Origin: Betaproteobacteria bacterium
Lineage (GTDB): Bacteria; Pseudomonadota; Gammaproteobacteria; Burkholderiales; SG8-39
Length of the DNA: 18,842 nucleotides
Direction of reading: 5' to 3'
Assembly: GCA_012274205.1 (NCBI GenBank)
Contig: JAAOZY010000319.1
Coordinates: 1-18,842, forward strand
Shown here: piece by piece, positions 7,908 to 15,953 of the stretch
Layout of the letters: each line of letters opens with the position of its first letter
How positions within the stretch are numbered: the stretch's first letter is position 1
Program-made: the position numbers and the translations under genes
Notes under the pieces: generated by a model
Told to the model about the DNA's origin: nothing
The model's input: the letters and a program-made list of their open reading frames with translations, nothing else
Database searches by the model: none

Positions 7908-8243
7908 TCAGCCCTTCAAAGTGTTCAGGTCGTCGACGTTGATGGTGGACAGATTGCGGAACAGCACCACCAGGATCGCGAGGCCGATGGCCGACTCCGC
8001 CGCCGCCACGGTCAGGATGAAGAACACGAACACCTGGCCGGACATGTCGTGCAGGTAATGCGAGAACGCGATGAAATTCATGTTCACCGCCAGCAGCATC
8101 AACTCGATCGCCATCAGCAGGATGATCACGTTCTTGCGGTTGAGGAAGATGCCGACCACGCTGATGGCGAACAGCAGCGCGCCCAGAATCAGGTAGTGCG
8201 ACAGCGACACCACGGGCAGCACGGATAACGAGAACGACTGCAC
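7908..8243 (-). CDS. nuoK: NADH-quinone oxidoreductase subunit K
   Basis: A 111-residue, three-helix membrane subunit (MrpC-like) of complex I. The conserved core FLNRKNVIILLMAIELMLLAV carries the essential buried glutamates of the family in its second helix, followed by the third helix at FILTVAAAESAIGLAILVVL with a further conserved Glu. The start codon is GTG at 8243: AAGGAG lies 8 bases upstream inside the end of nuoJ, and only 2 bases separate the nuoJ stop from the GTG. This gives an N-terminus about 10 residues longer than many NuoK proteins (about 100 residues); later GTG codons at positions 8, 11 and 12 of this reading are possible but lack a ribosome-binding site. Confidence 0.96.
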   Translation of the reverse strand: MQSFSLSVLPVVSLSHYLILGALLFAISVVGIFLNRKNVIILLMAIELMLLAVNMNFIAFSHYLHDMSGQVFVFFILTVAAAESAIGLAILVVLFRNLSTINVDDLNTLKG

Positions 8244-8245
8244 GA

Positions 8246-8854
8246 TCAGTTCTCCTTCTTTTCGGTGGGCATCGAAACCATGCGCACGCGGTCGGCGCGC
8301 TTGACCTTGACCTGCTTGGCCGGATCCTGGTGCTTGCTGTCCTTGCGCCCGCGCAGCGTCAGCGCGATGGCGGCGACGATCGCGACCAGCAGGATCACCG
8401 CGGCCAGCTCGAACGGATAGACGTAATCGGTGTAGAGCAGCAGGCCGAGCGCCCTGGTGTTGCTGTAATCGGCGCCCGGATCGGCCGGGTTGGGCAGATG
8501 CTGCAGGCCGAAGTACTTGCCGCCCAGCACCAGCACCATTTCGACCACCATCAGGATGCCGACCGCCGCCCCGAGCGGCAGGTAGCTCCAGAAGCCTTCG
8601 CGCAGCCGGTCGATGTTGATGTCGAGCATCATCACCACGAACAGGAACAGCACCATCACCGCGCCGACATAGACCAGCACCAGCACGATCGCGAGGAACT
8701 CGGCGCGCAGCATCATCCAGATCGCAGACGCGGTCGCAAACGCGAGCACCAGGAACAGCGCCGCGTGCACCGGGTTGCGCGCGGTGATGACGCGCAGCGC
8801 CGCGGCCAGCAGGATCGCCGCGAATACGTAGAAGAGAACGCCTTCGATATTCAT
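8246..8854 (-). CDS. nuoJ: NADH-quinone oxidoreductase subunit J
   Basis: A 202-residue membrane subunit of complex I with five predicted helices, part of the central channel region next to NuoA, NuoK and NuoH. The family segment LVYVGAVMVLFLFVVMMLDI (about 60-79, containing the pi-bulge helix) is clear, as are the N-terminal ARNPVHAALFLVLAF and the TDYVYPFELAAVILLVAIV region. A charged C-terminal tail of about 35 residues (RGRKDSKHQDPAKQ onward) follows the last helix and probably faces the cytoplasm. It starts 7 bases after nuoI, and its last codons supply the Shine-Dalgarno sequence for nuoK. Confidence 0.96.
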   Translation of the reverse strand: MNIEGVLFYVFAAILLAAALRVITARNPVHAALFLVLAFATASAIWMMLRAEFLAIVLVLVYVGAVMVLFLFVVMMLDINIDRLREGFWSYLPLGAAVGILMVVEMVLVLGGKYFGLQHLPNPADPGADYSNTRALGLLLYTDYVYPFELAAVILLVAIVAAIALTLRGRKDSKHQDPAKQVKVKRADRVRMVSMPTEKKEN

Positions 8855-8861
8855 GAATTGG

Positions 8862-9353
8862 TCACCGGTAGGCCGCGTCGTTGGCGCGGTCCCTGGCTAT
8901 CTCCGCCTCGTAACGGTCGCCCACCGCAAGCAGCATCTCCTTGGTGTAGTGCAGGTCGCTGCGCTTCTCGCCGTGGTATTCAAGGATGCGCGTCTCGACG
9001 ATCGAGTCCACCGGGCAGGACTCCTCGCAGAAGCCGCAGAAAATGCATTTGTGCAGGTCGATGTCGTAACGCGTGGTGCGACGCGTGCCGTCGGCGCGCT
9101 CTTCCGACTCGATCGTGATCGCGAGCGCCGGGCACACCGCCTCGCACAGCTTGCATGCGATGCAGCGCTCTTCGCCGTTGGGATAGCGGCGCAGCGCATG
9201 CAGGCCGCGGAAGCGCCCCGACTGCGGCGTGCGCTCCTCCGGATACTGCACCGTGATCTTGCGCGCGAACATGTAGCGCCCGGTGACCGCGAGCCCCTTG
9301 AACAGCTCATACAGCAGGAAGGTCTTGAAGAATTCGCGGATTTTCTCAGCCAT
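8862..9353 (-). CDS. nuoI: NADH-quinone oxidoreductase subunit I (two 4Fe-4S clusters)
   Basis: A 163-residue ferredoxin-like subunit (TYKY homologue) that carries electrons from NuoG towards cluster N2 in NuoB. Two complete 4Fe-4S motifs are visible: CIACKLCEAVCP (C64, C67, C70, C74) and CIFCGFCEESCP (C103, C106, C109, C113), the ligands of N6a and N6b. The N-terminal amphipathic part MAEKIREFFKTFLLYELFKG anchors it on the membrane arm. The length fits the short alphaproteobacterial, mitochondrial and betaproteobacterial form. The ATG at 9353 lies 8 bases inside the end of nuoH, and a GGAGAG site within nuoH precedes it, so the start is well supported. Confidence 0.97.
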   Translation of the reverse strand: MAEKIREFFKTFLLYELFKGLAVTGRYMFARKITVQYPEERTPQSGRFRGLHALRRYPNGEERCIACKLCEAVCPALAITIESEERADGTRRTTRYDIDLHKCIFCGFCEESCPVDSIVETRILEYHGEKRSDLHYTKEMLLAVGDRYEAEIARDRANDAAYR

Positions 9354-10455
9354 GGACGTCTCTCCAGATTGAGAAAGGGGTCTGCATCCATGCGGCTATG
9401 AATACCAGCCACACGATGGTCAGTGGGATGAACACCTTCCAGCCCAGGCGCATGACCTGGTCGTAGCGGTAGCGCGGGAAGGTCGCACGGAACCACAGGA
9501 ACAGGAACAGCACGCACAGCACCTTGGCCAGCATCCAGACAAAGCCCGGAATCGCGTTGAACAACACGGAGTCCAGCGGCGGCGCCAAGCCGCCGAAGAA
9601 CATGATGGTGGTCAGCGTCGCCACCAGGATCATGTTGGCGTACTCGCCCATGGAGAACACGCCGAACAGCATGCCGGAATACTCCACGTGGAAGCCGACG
9701 ATCTCGGATTCGCCCTCGGCCAGGTCGAACGGCGCGCGCTGGGTCTCGGCCACGCCGGAGATGAAATACACCAGCAGCATCGGCATCAGCGGCAGCCAGT
9801 TCCAGGATAGGAAGTTGAGGCCCATGTCGGCAAAGCGCCCGTCCATCTGGCCCTCGACGATGTCGGAGAGGTTGAGGCTTTGCGACACCAGCAGCACGCA
9901 TACCAGGGCAAAGCCCATGGCGATTTCGTAGGCGACGATCTGCGCCGCGGCGCGCATCGCGCCGAGGAACGCATACTTGGAATTCGACGCCCAGCCGGCG
10001 ACGATGATGCCGTACACGCCCATCGAAGTGATCGCCATCACGTAGAGCAGGCCGGCGTCGACGTTGGCCAGCACCACATTCTTGTCGAACGGCACCACCG
10101 CCCAGGCGGCCATGGCCACGGTGAGCGTGATCACCGGTGCGAGCACGAACAGTATCTTGTCGGCGCCCGAGGGGATGACGATTTCCTTGAACACCAGCTT
10201 GATGCCGTCGGCGATCGGCTGCAGCAGCCCGTAGGGGCCGACGCGATTGGGCCCGATGCGCACCTGCATGTAGCCGATGACCTTGCGCTCGAGCAGCGTC
10301 AGGTAGGCCACCGCGCCCAGCAGCGGCGCCACGATCAGCATGATCAGCACCGAGGTCTTGACCAGCGTGAACAGCGCCGCGCCCAGCGCCATTCCGAACA
10401 GTCCCTGGAAGAATGCGAGCCCGGCGGCAATCAGTTTGGAGTACATGGCGATCAT
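9346..10455 (-). CDS. nuoH: NADH-quinone oxidoreductase subunit H
   Basis: A 369-residue membrane subunit (ND1 homologue) that joins the hydrophilic arm to the membrane arm and forms much of the quinone entry channel. The conserved ERKVIGYMQVRIGPNRVGPY block (56-75), followed by LLQPIADGIKLVFKE, is unmistakable. The acidic loop PFDLAEGESEIVGFHVEYSG, thought to link quinone chemistry to pumping, is intact. Eight or nine hydrophobic helices are visible. The ATG at 10455 overlaps the nuoG stop as ATGA; a second Met at codon 4 is an alternative. Its end overlaps the start of nuoI by 8 bases. Confidence 0.97.
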   Translation of the reverse strand: MIAMYSKLIAAGLAFFQGLFGMALGAALFTLVKTSVLIMLIVAPLLGAVAYLTLLERKVIGYMQVRIGPNRVGPYGLLQPIADGIKLVFKEIVIPSGADKILFVLAPVITLTVAMAAWAVVPFDKNVVLANVDAGLLYVMAITSMGVYGIIVAGWASNSKYAFLGAMRAAAQIVAYEIAMGFALVCVLLVSQSLNLSDIVEGQMDGRFADMGLNFLSWNWLPLMPMLLVYFISGVAETQRAPFDLAEGESEIVGFHVEYSGMLFGVFSMGEYANMILVATLTTIMFFGGLAPPLDSVLFNAIPGFVWMLAKVLCVLFLFLWFRATFPRYRYDQVMRLGWKVFIPLTIVWLVFIAAWMQTPFSIWRDVHG

Positions 10456-12785
10456 GGCTGCGGCTCCAGCTCGAGCTCGCCCGACATCGGACCCAGGCCG
10501 GCGGTCAGGGCGTGCGCCGCCGCGACGCGCACGCAGTCGCCGGGCAGGCGCTCATCACAGGCGGCATGCAGCGTCGCCTCGGCTTGGCCCTGCCTGATCC
10601 TGACTTGCTGGCCCTCTTTCACGCCGAGCCTGGCCAGCAGCGCCGCGTTCATCCAGGCGCGCGGCGGCGCCGCATCGCGCGTCTTCTGCAGCGCGCCCGC
10701 GCGGCGCACGACGGCGTCGCTGAAATAGATGGGAACGTCGGCAATCCTTTGGAGGCCTGCGGCCGCGGCCGGCAGCTGCAGGGCAATCCCGTTGACGCGG
10801 TTGTCGAGCTTGCGCGCGAGCGCATCCGGCGCGCCGATTTCATCGCGCACCTGTTCGCTGCTGTCGTAGTCGAAGCCGGCAAGATCGAGCAGCTTGCCGA
10901 GCACGCGCAGCACTTTCCACGCCGGGCGCGCCTCGCCCAGGGGCCTGACCACGCCGTTGAAGCTTTGCCTGCGCCCTTCCGCGTTGACGAAGCTGCCGGA
11001 GGTCTCGGTGAACGGCGCGATCGGCAGCAGCACGCTGGCGTAATCCGGCGCCCTGCCCTTGTAGGCCGACAGGGCGATCACGAATTCGGCCGCGTCCATC
11101 GCCTGCATCGCGGCGTGCGCGTCGTTGCAGTCGAGTTCGGGCTCGACGTTGAGCAGCAGATAGGCCTTGCGCGGCTGGGCCAGCATCGCGCCGGCGTTGA
11201 GTCCGCCCGCGCCGGGCACAGCCTGCGCGAGGTAGCCGCCGACGCTGTTGGCGGCTTCGCCGAAACTGCCGTAGCGCGCGCCGAGCACCGCGGCCAGTTC
11301 CTGCGCGAGCAGGCGCAACTGCGCCGCATGCGGGTGCTGCGCGGCCAGGTTGCCGAGGAATATGCCGGGCTTTTCGCCCGAAACCAGGCTCGCGGCAATG
11401 CGCTGCGCCTCCGCCCCGACCTTGACGCCGGCGAGCGCGGCCGGCACCGGCTGCTGTTTCGCCTCGGCCGCCGCTTTCAGCACCTGCGCCAGCGCGTCGG
11501 CCAGCGCCTGCGGCGGCACGATGGCCTTGTTCGCCACCTTCATCAGCAGTTCGTCGTCGGTGGCATGGATCAGATTGAGCTGCTGCCCGCGCTTGGCCGC
11601 CTGGCGCAGCCGGTTGGCGAGCAGCGGGTGATCCTTGCGCAGGAAGGAGCCGACCACGAGCACGCGGTCGAGGCCGCCGATGTCGGCGACCTTCATGCCC
11701 AGCCAGGGCGCGCCGGCCTGCTTGCCGTCAGCGGAGAAATCCGCCTGGCGCAGGCGAAAGTCCACGTTCTCGCTGCCGATGCCGCGCATCAGCCGGCCCA
11801 GCAGGTACAGCTCTTCCAGCGTCGAATGCGGCGCGGCGAGCGCGCCCAGCGCCGCTGCGCCGTGCTGCTCACGCACGTTCTTCAGGCCCTTGGCCACCGC
11901 GGCCAGCGCCTGCTGCCAGTCCGCCTCCTGCCATTTCCCGTTCACCTTGAGCATCGGCTGGGTCAGGCGGTCTTCGCTGTTCAGGCCCTCGTAGGAAAAG
12001 CGGTCGCGGTCCGACAGCCAGCATTCATTGAGTTCTTCGTTCTCCAGCGGCAGCACGCGCTTGACCTGGTGCGCCATGGTCTGCACCACCAGATTGGAGC
12101 CGAGGCTGTCGTGCGGGCTCACCGATTTGCGCCGCGCAAGCTCCCAGGTGCGGGCGCTGTAGCGGAACGGCTTGCTCGTGAGCGCGCCCACCGGGCACAG
12201 GTCGATCATATTGCCGGACAGCTCGGAATCGACCGAGCGCCCGACGAAGGATACGATTTCGGAGTGCTCGCCGCGGCCCATCATGCCGAGCTCCATCACG
12301 CCGGCGATCTCCTGGCCGAAGCGCACGCAGCGGGTGCAGTGGATGCAGCGGTTCATCTCTTCCATCGAGATCAGCGGACCGATGTTCTTGTGGAACACCA
12401 CGCGCTTTTCTTCGTGATAGCGCGAAGCGCCCTTGCCGTAGCCCACGGCGAGGTCCTGCAGCAGGCATTCGCCGCCCTGGTCGCAGATCGGGCAGTCGAG
12501 CGGATGGTTGATCAGCAGGAACTCCATCACCGACTTCTGCGCGGTACGCGCGTAGTCGGAGTCGGTGAACACTTTCATGCCCTCGGTGACCGGGGTGGCG
12601 CAGGCCGGCAGCGGCTTGGGCGCCTTTTCCACCTGCACCAGGCACATGCGGCAGTTGGCCGCGATCGAGAGTTTCTTGTGATAACAGAAGTGCGGAATGG
12701 AGATGCCGAGCGCGTTGGCCGCGTCCATCACGGTGGCGCCGTTGTCTACCTCGATCTGCCGGCCGTCGATTTCTACTTTGGGCAT
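10452..12785 (-). CDS. nuoG: NADH-quinone oxidoreductase subunit G (large Fe-S subunit)
   Basis: A 777-residue protein, the 75-kDa subunit, carrying electrons from NuoE/NuoF to NuoI. The N-terminal 2Fe-2S domain has ligands C34, C45, C48 and C62 (N1b). The next motif, HPLDCPICDQGGEC, gives H94, C98, C101 and C107 (N5, with its histidine ligand). CIHCTRCVRF plus CPVGAL gives C147, C150, C153 and C197 (N4). No further cysteine quartet follows in the ARTWELARRKSVSPHDSLGS region, so the N7 cluster of E. coli and Thermus is absent, as in mitochondria. The rest is a degenerate molybdopterin-oxidoreductase domain with no visible cofactor role. It starts 7 bases after nuoF. Confidence 0.97.
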   Translation of the reverse strand: MPKVEIDGRQIEVDNGATVMDAANALGISIPHFCYHKKLSIAANCRMCLVQVEKAPKPLPACATPVTEGMKVFTDSDYARTAQKSVMEFLLINHPLDCPICDQGGECLLQDLAVGYGKGASRYHEEKRVVFHKNIGPLISMEEMNRCIHCTRCVRFGQEIAGVMELGMMGRGEHSEIVSFVGRSVDSELSGNMIDLCPVGALTSKPFRYSARTWELARRKSVSPHDSLGSNLVVQTMAHQVKRVLPLENEELNECWLSDRDRFSYEGLNSEDRLTQPMLKVNGKWQEADWQQALAAVAKGLKNVREQHGAAALGALAAPHSTLEELYLLGRLMRGIGSENVDFRLRQADFSADGKQAGAPWLGMKVADIGGLDRVLVVGSFLRKDHPLLANRLRQAAKRGQQLNLIHATDDELLMKVANKAIVPPQALADALAQVLKAAAEAKQQPVPAALAGVKVGAEAQRIAASLVSGEKPGIFLGNLAAQHPHAAQLRLLAQELAAVLGARYGSFGEAANSVGGYLAQAVPGAGGLNAGAMLAQPRKAYLLLNVEPELDCNDAHAAMQAMDAAEFVIALSAYKGRAPDYASVLLPIAPFTETSGSFVNAEGRRQSFNGVVRPLGEARPAWKVLRVLGKLLDLAGFDYDSSEQVRDEIGAPDALARKLDNRVNGIALQLPAAAAGLQRIADVPIYFSDAVVRRAGALQKTRDAAPPRAWMNAALLARLGVKEGQQVRIRQGQAEATLHAACDERLPGDCVRVAAAHALTAGLGPMSGELELEPQP

Positions 12786-12792
12786 GTCGCTC

Positions 12793-14121
12793 TCAGGCCG
12801 CTTTCTCGGCGGGCGCCGCCGAAGCGGTGAAGTAGCCGCCGGGCACGTTCACCATGCAGCGCTTGTGGTCGATGTGGTACTGGAATTCTTCGCGGAAATG
12901 GTTGATGAAACTCTTCACCGGCAGCGCCGCCGCATCCCCGAGCGCGCAGATGGTGCGCCCGGCGATGTTGTCCGCCACGTTGGTGAGCAGGTCGAGGTCT
13001 TCCTGGCGCCCCTTGCCGTGCTCGATGCGGTGCACCATGCGGTACATCCAGCCGGTGCCCTCGCGGCAGGGCGTGCACTGGCCGCAGGACTCTTCGAAAT
13101 AGAAAAACGACAGGCGCTCGAGCGCGCGCACCATGCAGGTGGTGTCGTCCATGACGATCACCGCGCCCGAGCCGAGCATCGAGCCCGCCTTGGCGATGGA
13201 ATCGTAGTCGAGGTCGGTCTGCATCATGATGTGACCGGGCAGCACCGGCGCGGACGAGCCGCCCGGAATCACCGCCTTGATCTGCCTGCCGCCGCGCATG
13301 CCGCCGGCCATCTCCAGCAGCGTCGCGAACGGCGTGCCCAGTCGGACTTCGTAGTTGCCCGGACGGTTGACATGGCCCGACACCGAGAACAGCTTGGTGC
13401 CGCCGTTGTTGGGTTTGCCCAGGGCAAGGAAGGCGTCGCCGCCGTTGTTGATGATCCAGGGCACCGCGGCGAAGGTCTCGGTGTTGTTGATGGTGGTGGG
13501 TTTGCCGTACAGGCCGAAGCTCGCCGGGAACGGCGGCTTGAAGCGCGGCTGGCCCTTCTTGCCCTCGATCGACTCGAGCAGGCCGGTTTCCTCGCCGCAG
13601 ATGTAGGCGCCCCAGCCGTGCACGGCGTGGAGCTGGAACGAGAAATCGGTGCCAAGGATGTTGTTGCCGAGGTAGCCCGCGGCGCGCGCCTCATCCAGCG
13701 CCTGCTCGAACAATTCGTACTCGGCCCAGATCTCGCCGTGGATGTAGTTGTAGCCGACCGCGGTGCCCATCGCGTAGGCCGCGATGATCATGCCCTCGAT
13801 CAGCATGTGCGGGTTGTAGCGGATGATGTCGCGGTCCTTGAATGTGCCGGGCTCGCCTTCGTCGGTATTGCATACGAGATATTTCGGCCCGGTGTACTGC
13901 TTGGGCATGAAGCTCCACTTGAGGCCGGCGGGAAAGCCGGCGCCGCCGCGTCCGCGCAGCCCGGATTTCTTCACCTCGGCGACGACCGCGTCGGGCGTGA
14001 TCTTCTCGTTCAGCACCTTCTTCAGCGCGCCATAGCCGCCGCGCGCCTCGTAATCCTTGAGGTGCCAGTTCGAGCCGTCGAGGCCCTTCATCAGGATGGC
14101 GTCGGGGCCGTAGTCCAGCAT
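12793..14121 (-). CDS. nuoF: NADH-quinone oxidoreductase subunit F (NADH/FMN-binding)
   Basis: A 442-residue flavoprotein (51-kDa subunit) that takes hydride from NADH on FMN. The glycine-rich loop GRGGAGFPAG (57-66) and GAYICGEETGLLESIEG (171-187) bind NADH and FMN; CNTDEGEPGTFKDRD (84-98) is also characteristic. Cluster N3 ligands are C346, C349 and C352 in SCGQCTPCREG and C392 in TICALGDA. The start at 14121 (MLDYGPDAILMKG) shares one base with the nuoE stop (TGATG), indicating coupled translation. The reading frame is open further upstream, but that part only shadows nuoE. A short Ala-rich tail (TASAAPAEKAA) ends the protein. Confidence 0.97.
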   Translation of the reverse strand: MLDYGPDAILMKGLDGSNWHLKDYEARGGYGALKKVLNEKITPDAVVAEVKKSGLRGRGGAGFPAGLKWSFMPKQYTGPKYLVCNTDEGEPGTFKDRDIIRYNPHMLIEGMIIAAYAMGTAVGYNYIHGEIWAEYELFEQALDEARAAGYLGNNILGTDFSFQLHAVHGWGAYICGEETGLLESIEGKKGQPRFKPPFPASFGLYGKPTTINNTETFAAVPWIINNGGDAFLALGKPNNGGTKLFSVSGHVNRPGNYEVRLGTPFATLLEMAGGMRGGRQIKAVIPGGSSAPVLPGHIMMQTDLDYDSIAKAGSMLGSGAVIVMDDTTCMVRALERLSFFYFEESCGQCTPCREGTGWMYRMVHRIEHGKGRQEDLDLLTNVADNIAGRTICALGDAAALPVKSFINHFREEFQYHIDHKRCMVNVPGGYFTASAAPAEKAA

Positions 14122-14594
14122 CACTTGAGCTCCGCCAGCAGTTGATCGAGCTTTTCGTGCGACATGCGGCTGCACATGCGCTTGTTGTTCACCAGCAGCA
14201 CCGGCGCATCGCCGCAGGCGCCCATGCATTCGCCCTGCTTGAGGGTGACGCGGCCATCCGCGGTAGTCTCGTTGAAGCCCACGCCGAGGCGGTGTTTCAG
14301 GTGCTCGGCGGCATCCGCCCCGCCGGAGAGCGCGCACGGCAGATTGGTGCAGACGGTGAGCTTGTGCCGGCCGCCAGGCTCGAGCTTGTACATGTTGTAG
14401 AAGCTCGCGACCTCATACACCGCGATCGGCGGCATGCCCAGATACTGCGCGACGAAGTCCATGGTCTCGGTCGCGAGCCAGCCGTTCTCGTCCTGCGCGA
14501 TGGCAAGCGCCGCGATTACGGCCGACTGCTTCTGCTCGGCGGGAAATTTCGCCACTTCGCGATCGATCCTCTGCAATGCTTCTGTGCTCAGCAT
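14121..14594 (-). CDS. nuoE: NADH-quinone oxidoreductase subunit E (2Fe-2S)
   Basis: A 157-residue thioredoxin-like 2Fe-2S subunit (24-kDa subunit), partner of NuoF in the NADH dehydrogenase module. Cluster N1a ligands are visible: C82 and C87 in VCTNLPCALSGG, C123 and C127 in GECMGACGDAP. ATG at 14594 (MLSTEALQRIDREVAKFP) is preferred: GGTGG stands 5 bases before it and the N-terminus fits relatives. An in-frame TTG at 14606 would overlap that site. Unlike its neighbours, the gene is separated from the upstream gene (nuoD) by 104 bases, mostly a palindromic element. A 5-codon ORF (ATG at 14613, stop at 14596) ends one base before the nuoE ATG. Confidence 0.95.
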   Translation of the reverse strand: MLSTEALQRIDREVAKFPAEQKQSAVIAALAIAQDENGWLATETMDFVAQYLGMPPIAVYEVASFYNMYKLEPGGRHKLTVCTNLPCALSGGADAAEHLKHRLGVGFNETTADGRVTLKQGECMGACGDAPVLLVNNKRMCSRMSHEKLDQLLAELK

Positions 14595-14613
14595 TTCATC
14601 CACCAATGTTCAT

Positions 14614-14699
14614 AAAAACCGGGGACAGACCACGTTTTTCGTCACCCGATGTTGTCGAGTCACGGCTACGAGGAAAAACGTGGTCTGTCCCCGGTTTTT
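14614..14699. repeat. Palindromic repeat element (27-base perfect arms) between nuoD and nuoE
   Basis: Positions 14614-14640 and 14673-14699 are exact reverse complements over 27 bases, around a 32-base centre (14641-14672). Each arm contains the core GTGGTCTGTCCCCGG next to runs of five A or T. The element starts at the last base of the nuoD stop codon and is flanked by CAT on both sides (14611-14613 and 14700-14702). Removing the element with one CAT leaves an intact nuoD stop and a short nuoD-nuoE junction. From memory, related GTGGTCTGTCCCC palindromes are scattered in betaproteobacterial genomes, but I could not verify that here. In the nuo transcript it forms a strong hairpin followed by UUUUU. 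Confidence 0.9.
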
Positions 14700-15952
14700 C
14701 ATCTGTCGACCTCGCCGAAGACGAAGTCGAGGGTGCCAATGATCGCCACCACGTCAGCGATCATGTGGCCGCGCGACATCTCGTCCAGGCCCTGCAGGTG
14801 ATTGAAGCCGGCGCCGCGGACTTTCACGCGGTACGGCTTGTTTGCCCCGTCCGAGATCAGATAGATGCCGAACTCGCCCTTGGAGTGCTCGATCGCGGCG
14901 TAAGCCTCGCCCGCGGGCACGCGGAAGCCCTCGGTGAAGAGCTTGAAATGATGGATCAGCTCTTCCATGCTGCCCTTCATGTCGGCGCGCGCGGGCGGTG
15001 CGATCTTGTGGTTGTCCACGATCACCGGCCCCGGATTGTCGCGCAGCCAGGCTATGCACTGGCGGATGATGCGGTTCGACTGGCGCAATTCCTCCACCCG
15101 GCACAGGTAGCGGTCGTAGGTGTCGCCGTTCACGCCCACCGGAATGTCGAAATCCAGCCGGTCGTAGACCTCGTAGGGCTGCTTCTTCCGCAGGTCCCAT
15201 TCGACGCCCGAGCCGCGCAGCATGACGCCGGTGAAGCCGAGCTCGATCGCGCGCTCGGGCGAGAGCACGCCGATGCCGACGGTGCGCTGCTTCCAGATGC
15301 GATTGTCGGTGAGCAGGGTCTCGTATTCGTCGATGTGTGCAGGGAAACGGTCGGTGAAATCCTCGATGAAATCGAGCAGGCTGCCCGAGCGCTTGTCGTT
15401 GAGTTTCGCCACGGCGTCCGCGCCGTGGATCTTCGACGCGATGTAATTCGGCATGGTGTCGGGCAGATCGCGGTACACGCCGCCCGGCCGGTAGTAGGCC
15501 GCATGCACGCGCGCGCCCGACACCGCCTCGTACATGTCGAACAGGTCTTCGCGCTCGCGGAAGGTGTACAGGAACATGGTCATCGCGCCGATGTCCAGTC
15601 CGTGCGCGCCGAGGAACAGCAGATGGCTCAGGACGCGTGTGATCTCGTCGAACATGACGCGGATGTATTGCGCGCGCTCCGGCACCTGGATGCCGAGCAG
15701 GCGCTCCACCGCGAGGCAGTAGGCATGCTCGTTGAGCATCACGGAGAAGTAATCCATGCGGTCCATGTAGGGCAGCGCCTGGATGTAGGTCTTCTGCTCT
15801 GCCAGCTTCTCCGTCGCGCGATGGAGCATGCCGATATGCGCGTCGGCGTGCTGCACCACTTCGCCGTCCATTTCCAGCACCAGGCGCAGCACCCCGTGGG
15901 CGGCCGGATGCTGAGGCCCGAAGTTCATCGTGTAATTGCGGATATCGGCCAT
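14699..15952 (-). CDS. nuoD: NADH-quinone oxidoreductase subunit D
   Basis: A 417-residue subunit (49-kDa, related to the NiFe-hydrogenase large subunit) that forms the quinone site with NuoB. GPQHPAAHGVLRLVLEMDGE near the N-terminus holds the conserved histidines of the quinone pocket, and TYIQALPYMDRMDYFSVM holds candidate quinone-contacting tyrosines. LGAHGLDIGAMTMFLYTFRE and the C-terminal end IIGTLDFVFGEVDR are standard. It is a stand-alone NuoD, not the NuoCD fusion of E. coli. It starts one base after the nuoC stop. The last base of its TGA is the first base of the palindromic element, so the protein end was not altered by that insertion. Confidence 0.97.
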   Translation of the reverse strand: MADIRNYTMNFGPQHPAAHGVLRLVLEMDGEVVQHADAHIGMLHRATEKLAEQKTYIQALPYMDRMDYFSVMLNEHAYCLAVERLLGIQVPERAQYIRVMFDEITRVLSHLLFLGAHGLDIGAMTMFLYTFREREDLFDMYEAVSGARVHAAYYRPGGVYRDLPDTMPNYIASKIHGADAVAKLNDKRSGSLLDFIEDFTDRFPAHIDEYETLLTDNRIWKQRTVGIGVLSPERAIELGFTGVMLRGSGVEWDLRKKQPYEVYDRLDFDIPVGVNGDTYDRYLCRVEELRQSNRIIRQCIAWLRDNPGPVIVDNHKIAPPARADMKGSMEELIHHFKLFTEGFRVPAGEAYAAIEHSKGEFGIYLISDGANKPYRVKVRGAGFNHLQGLDEMSRGHMIADVVAIIGTLDFVFGEVDR

Positions 15953-15953
15953 G

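Noticed and set aside
10413..12830. An 805-codon open frame on the plus strand
   Set aside because: It lies fully antisense to nuoH and nuoG, whose motifs are complete. The protein is rich in Arg, Ala, His and Gln with no recognisable domain, as expected for the mirror frame of GC-rich coding DNA.
12793..14337. A 514-residue reading of NuoF starting at 14337
   Set aside because: The first 72 residues only read nuoE in another frame; the family N-terminus begins at MLDYGPDAIL at 14121.
14595..14606. A TTG start for nuoE at 14606
   Set aside because: The GGTGG ribosome-binding site would then lie inside the coding region; the ATG at 14594 fits both the site and the family N-terminus.
14614..14699. 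The inverted repeat as a CRISPR or insertion-sequence end
   Set aside because: There is only one pair of arms, no regularly spaced repeats and no transposase frame in the 32-base centre.
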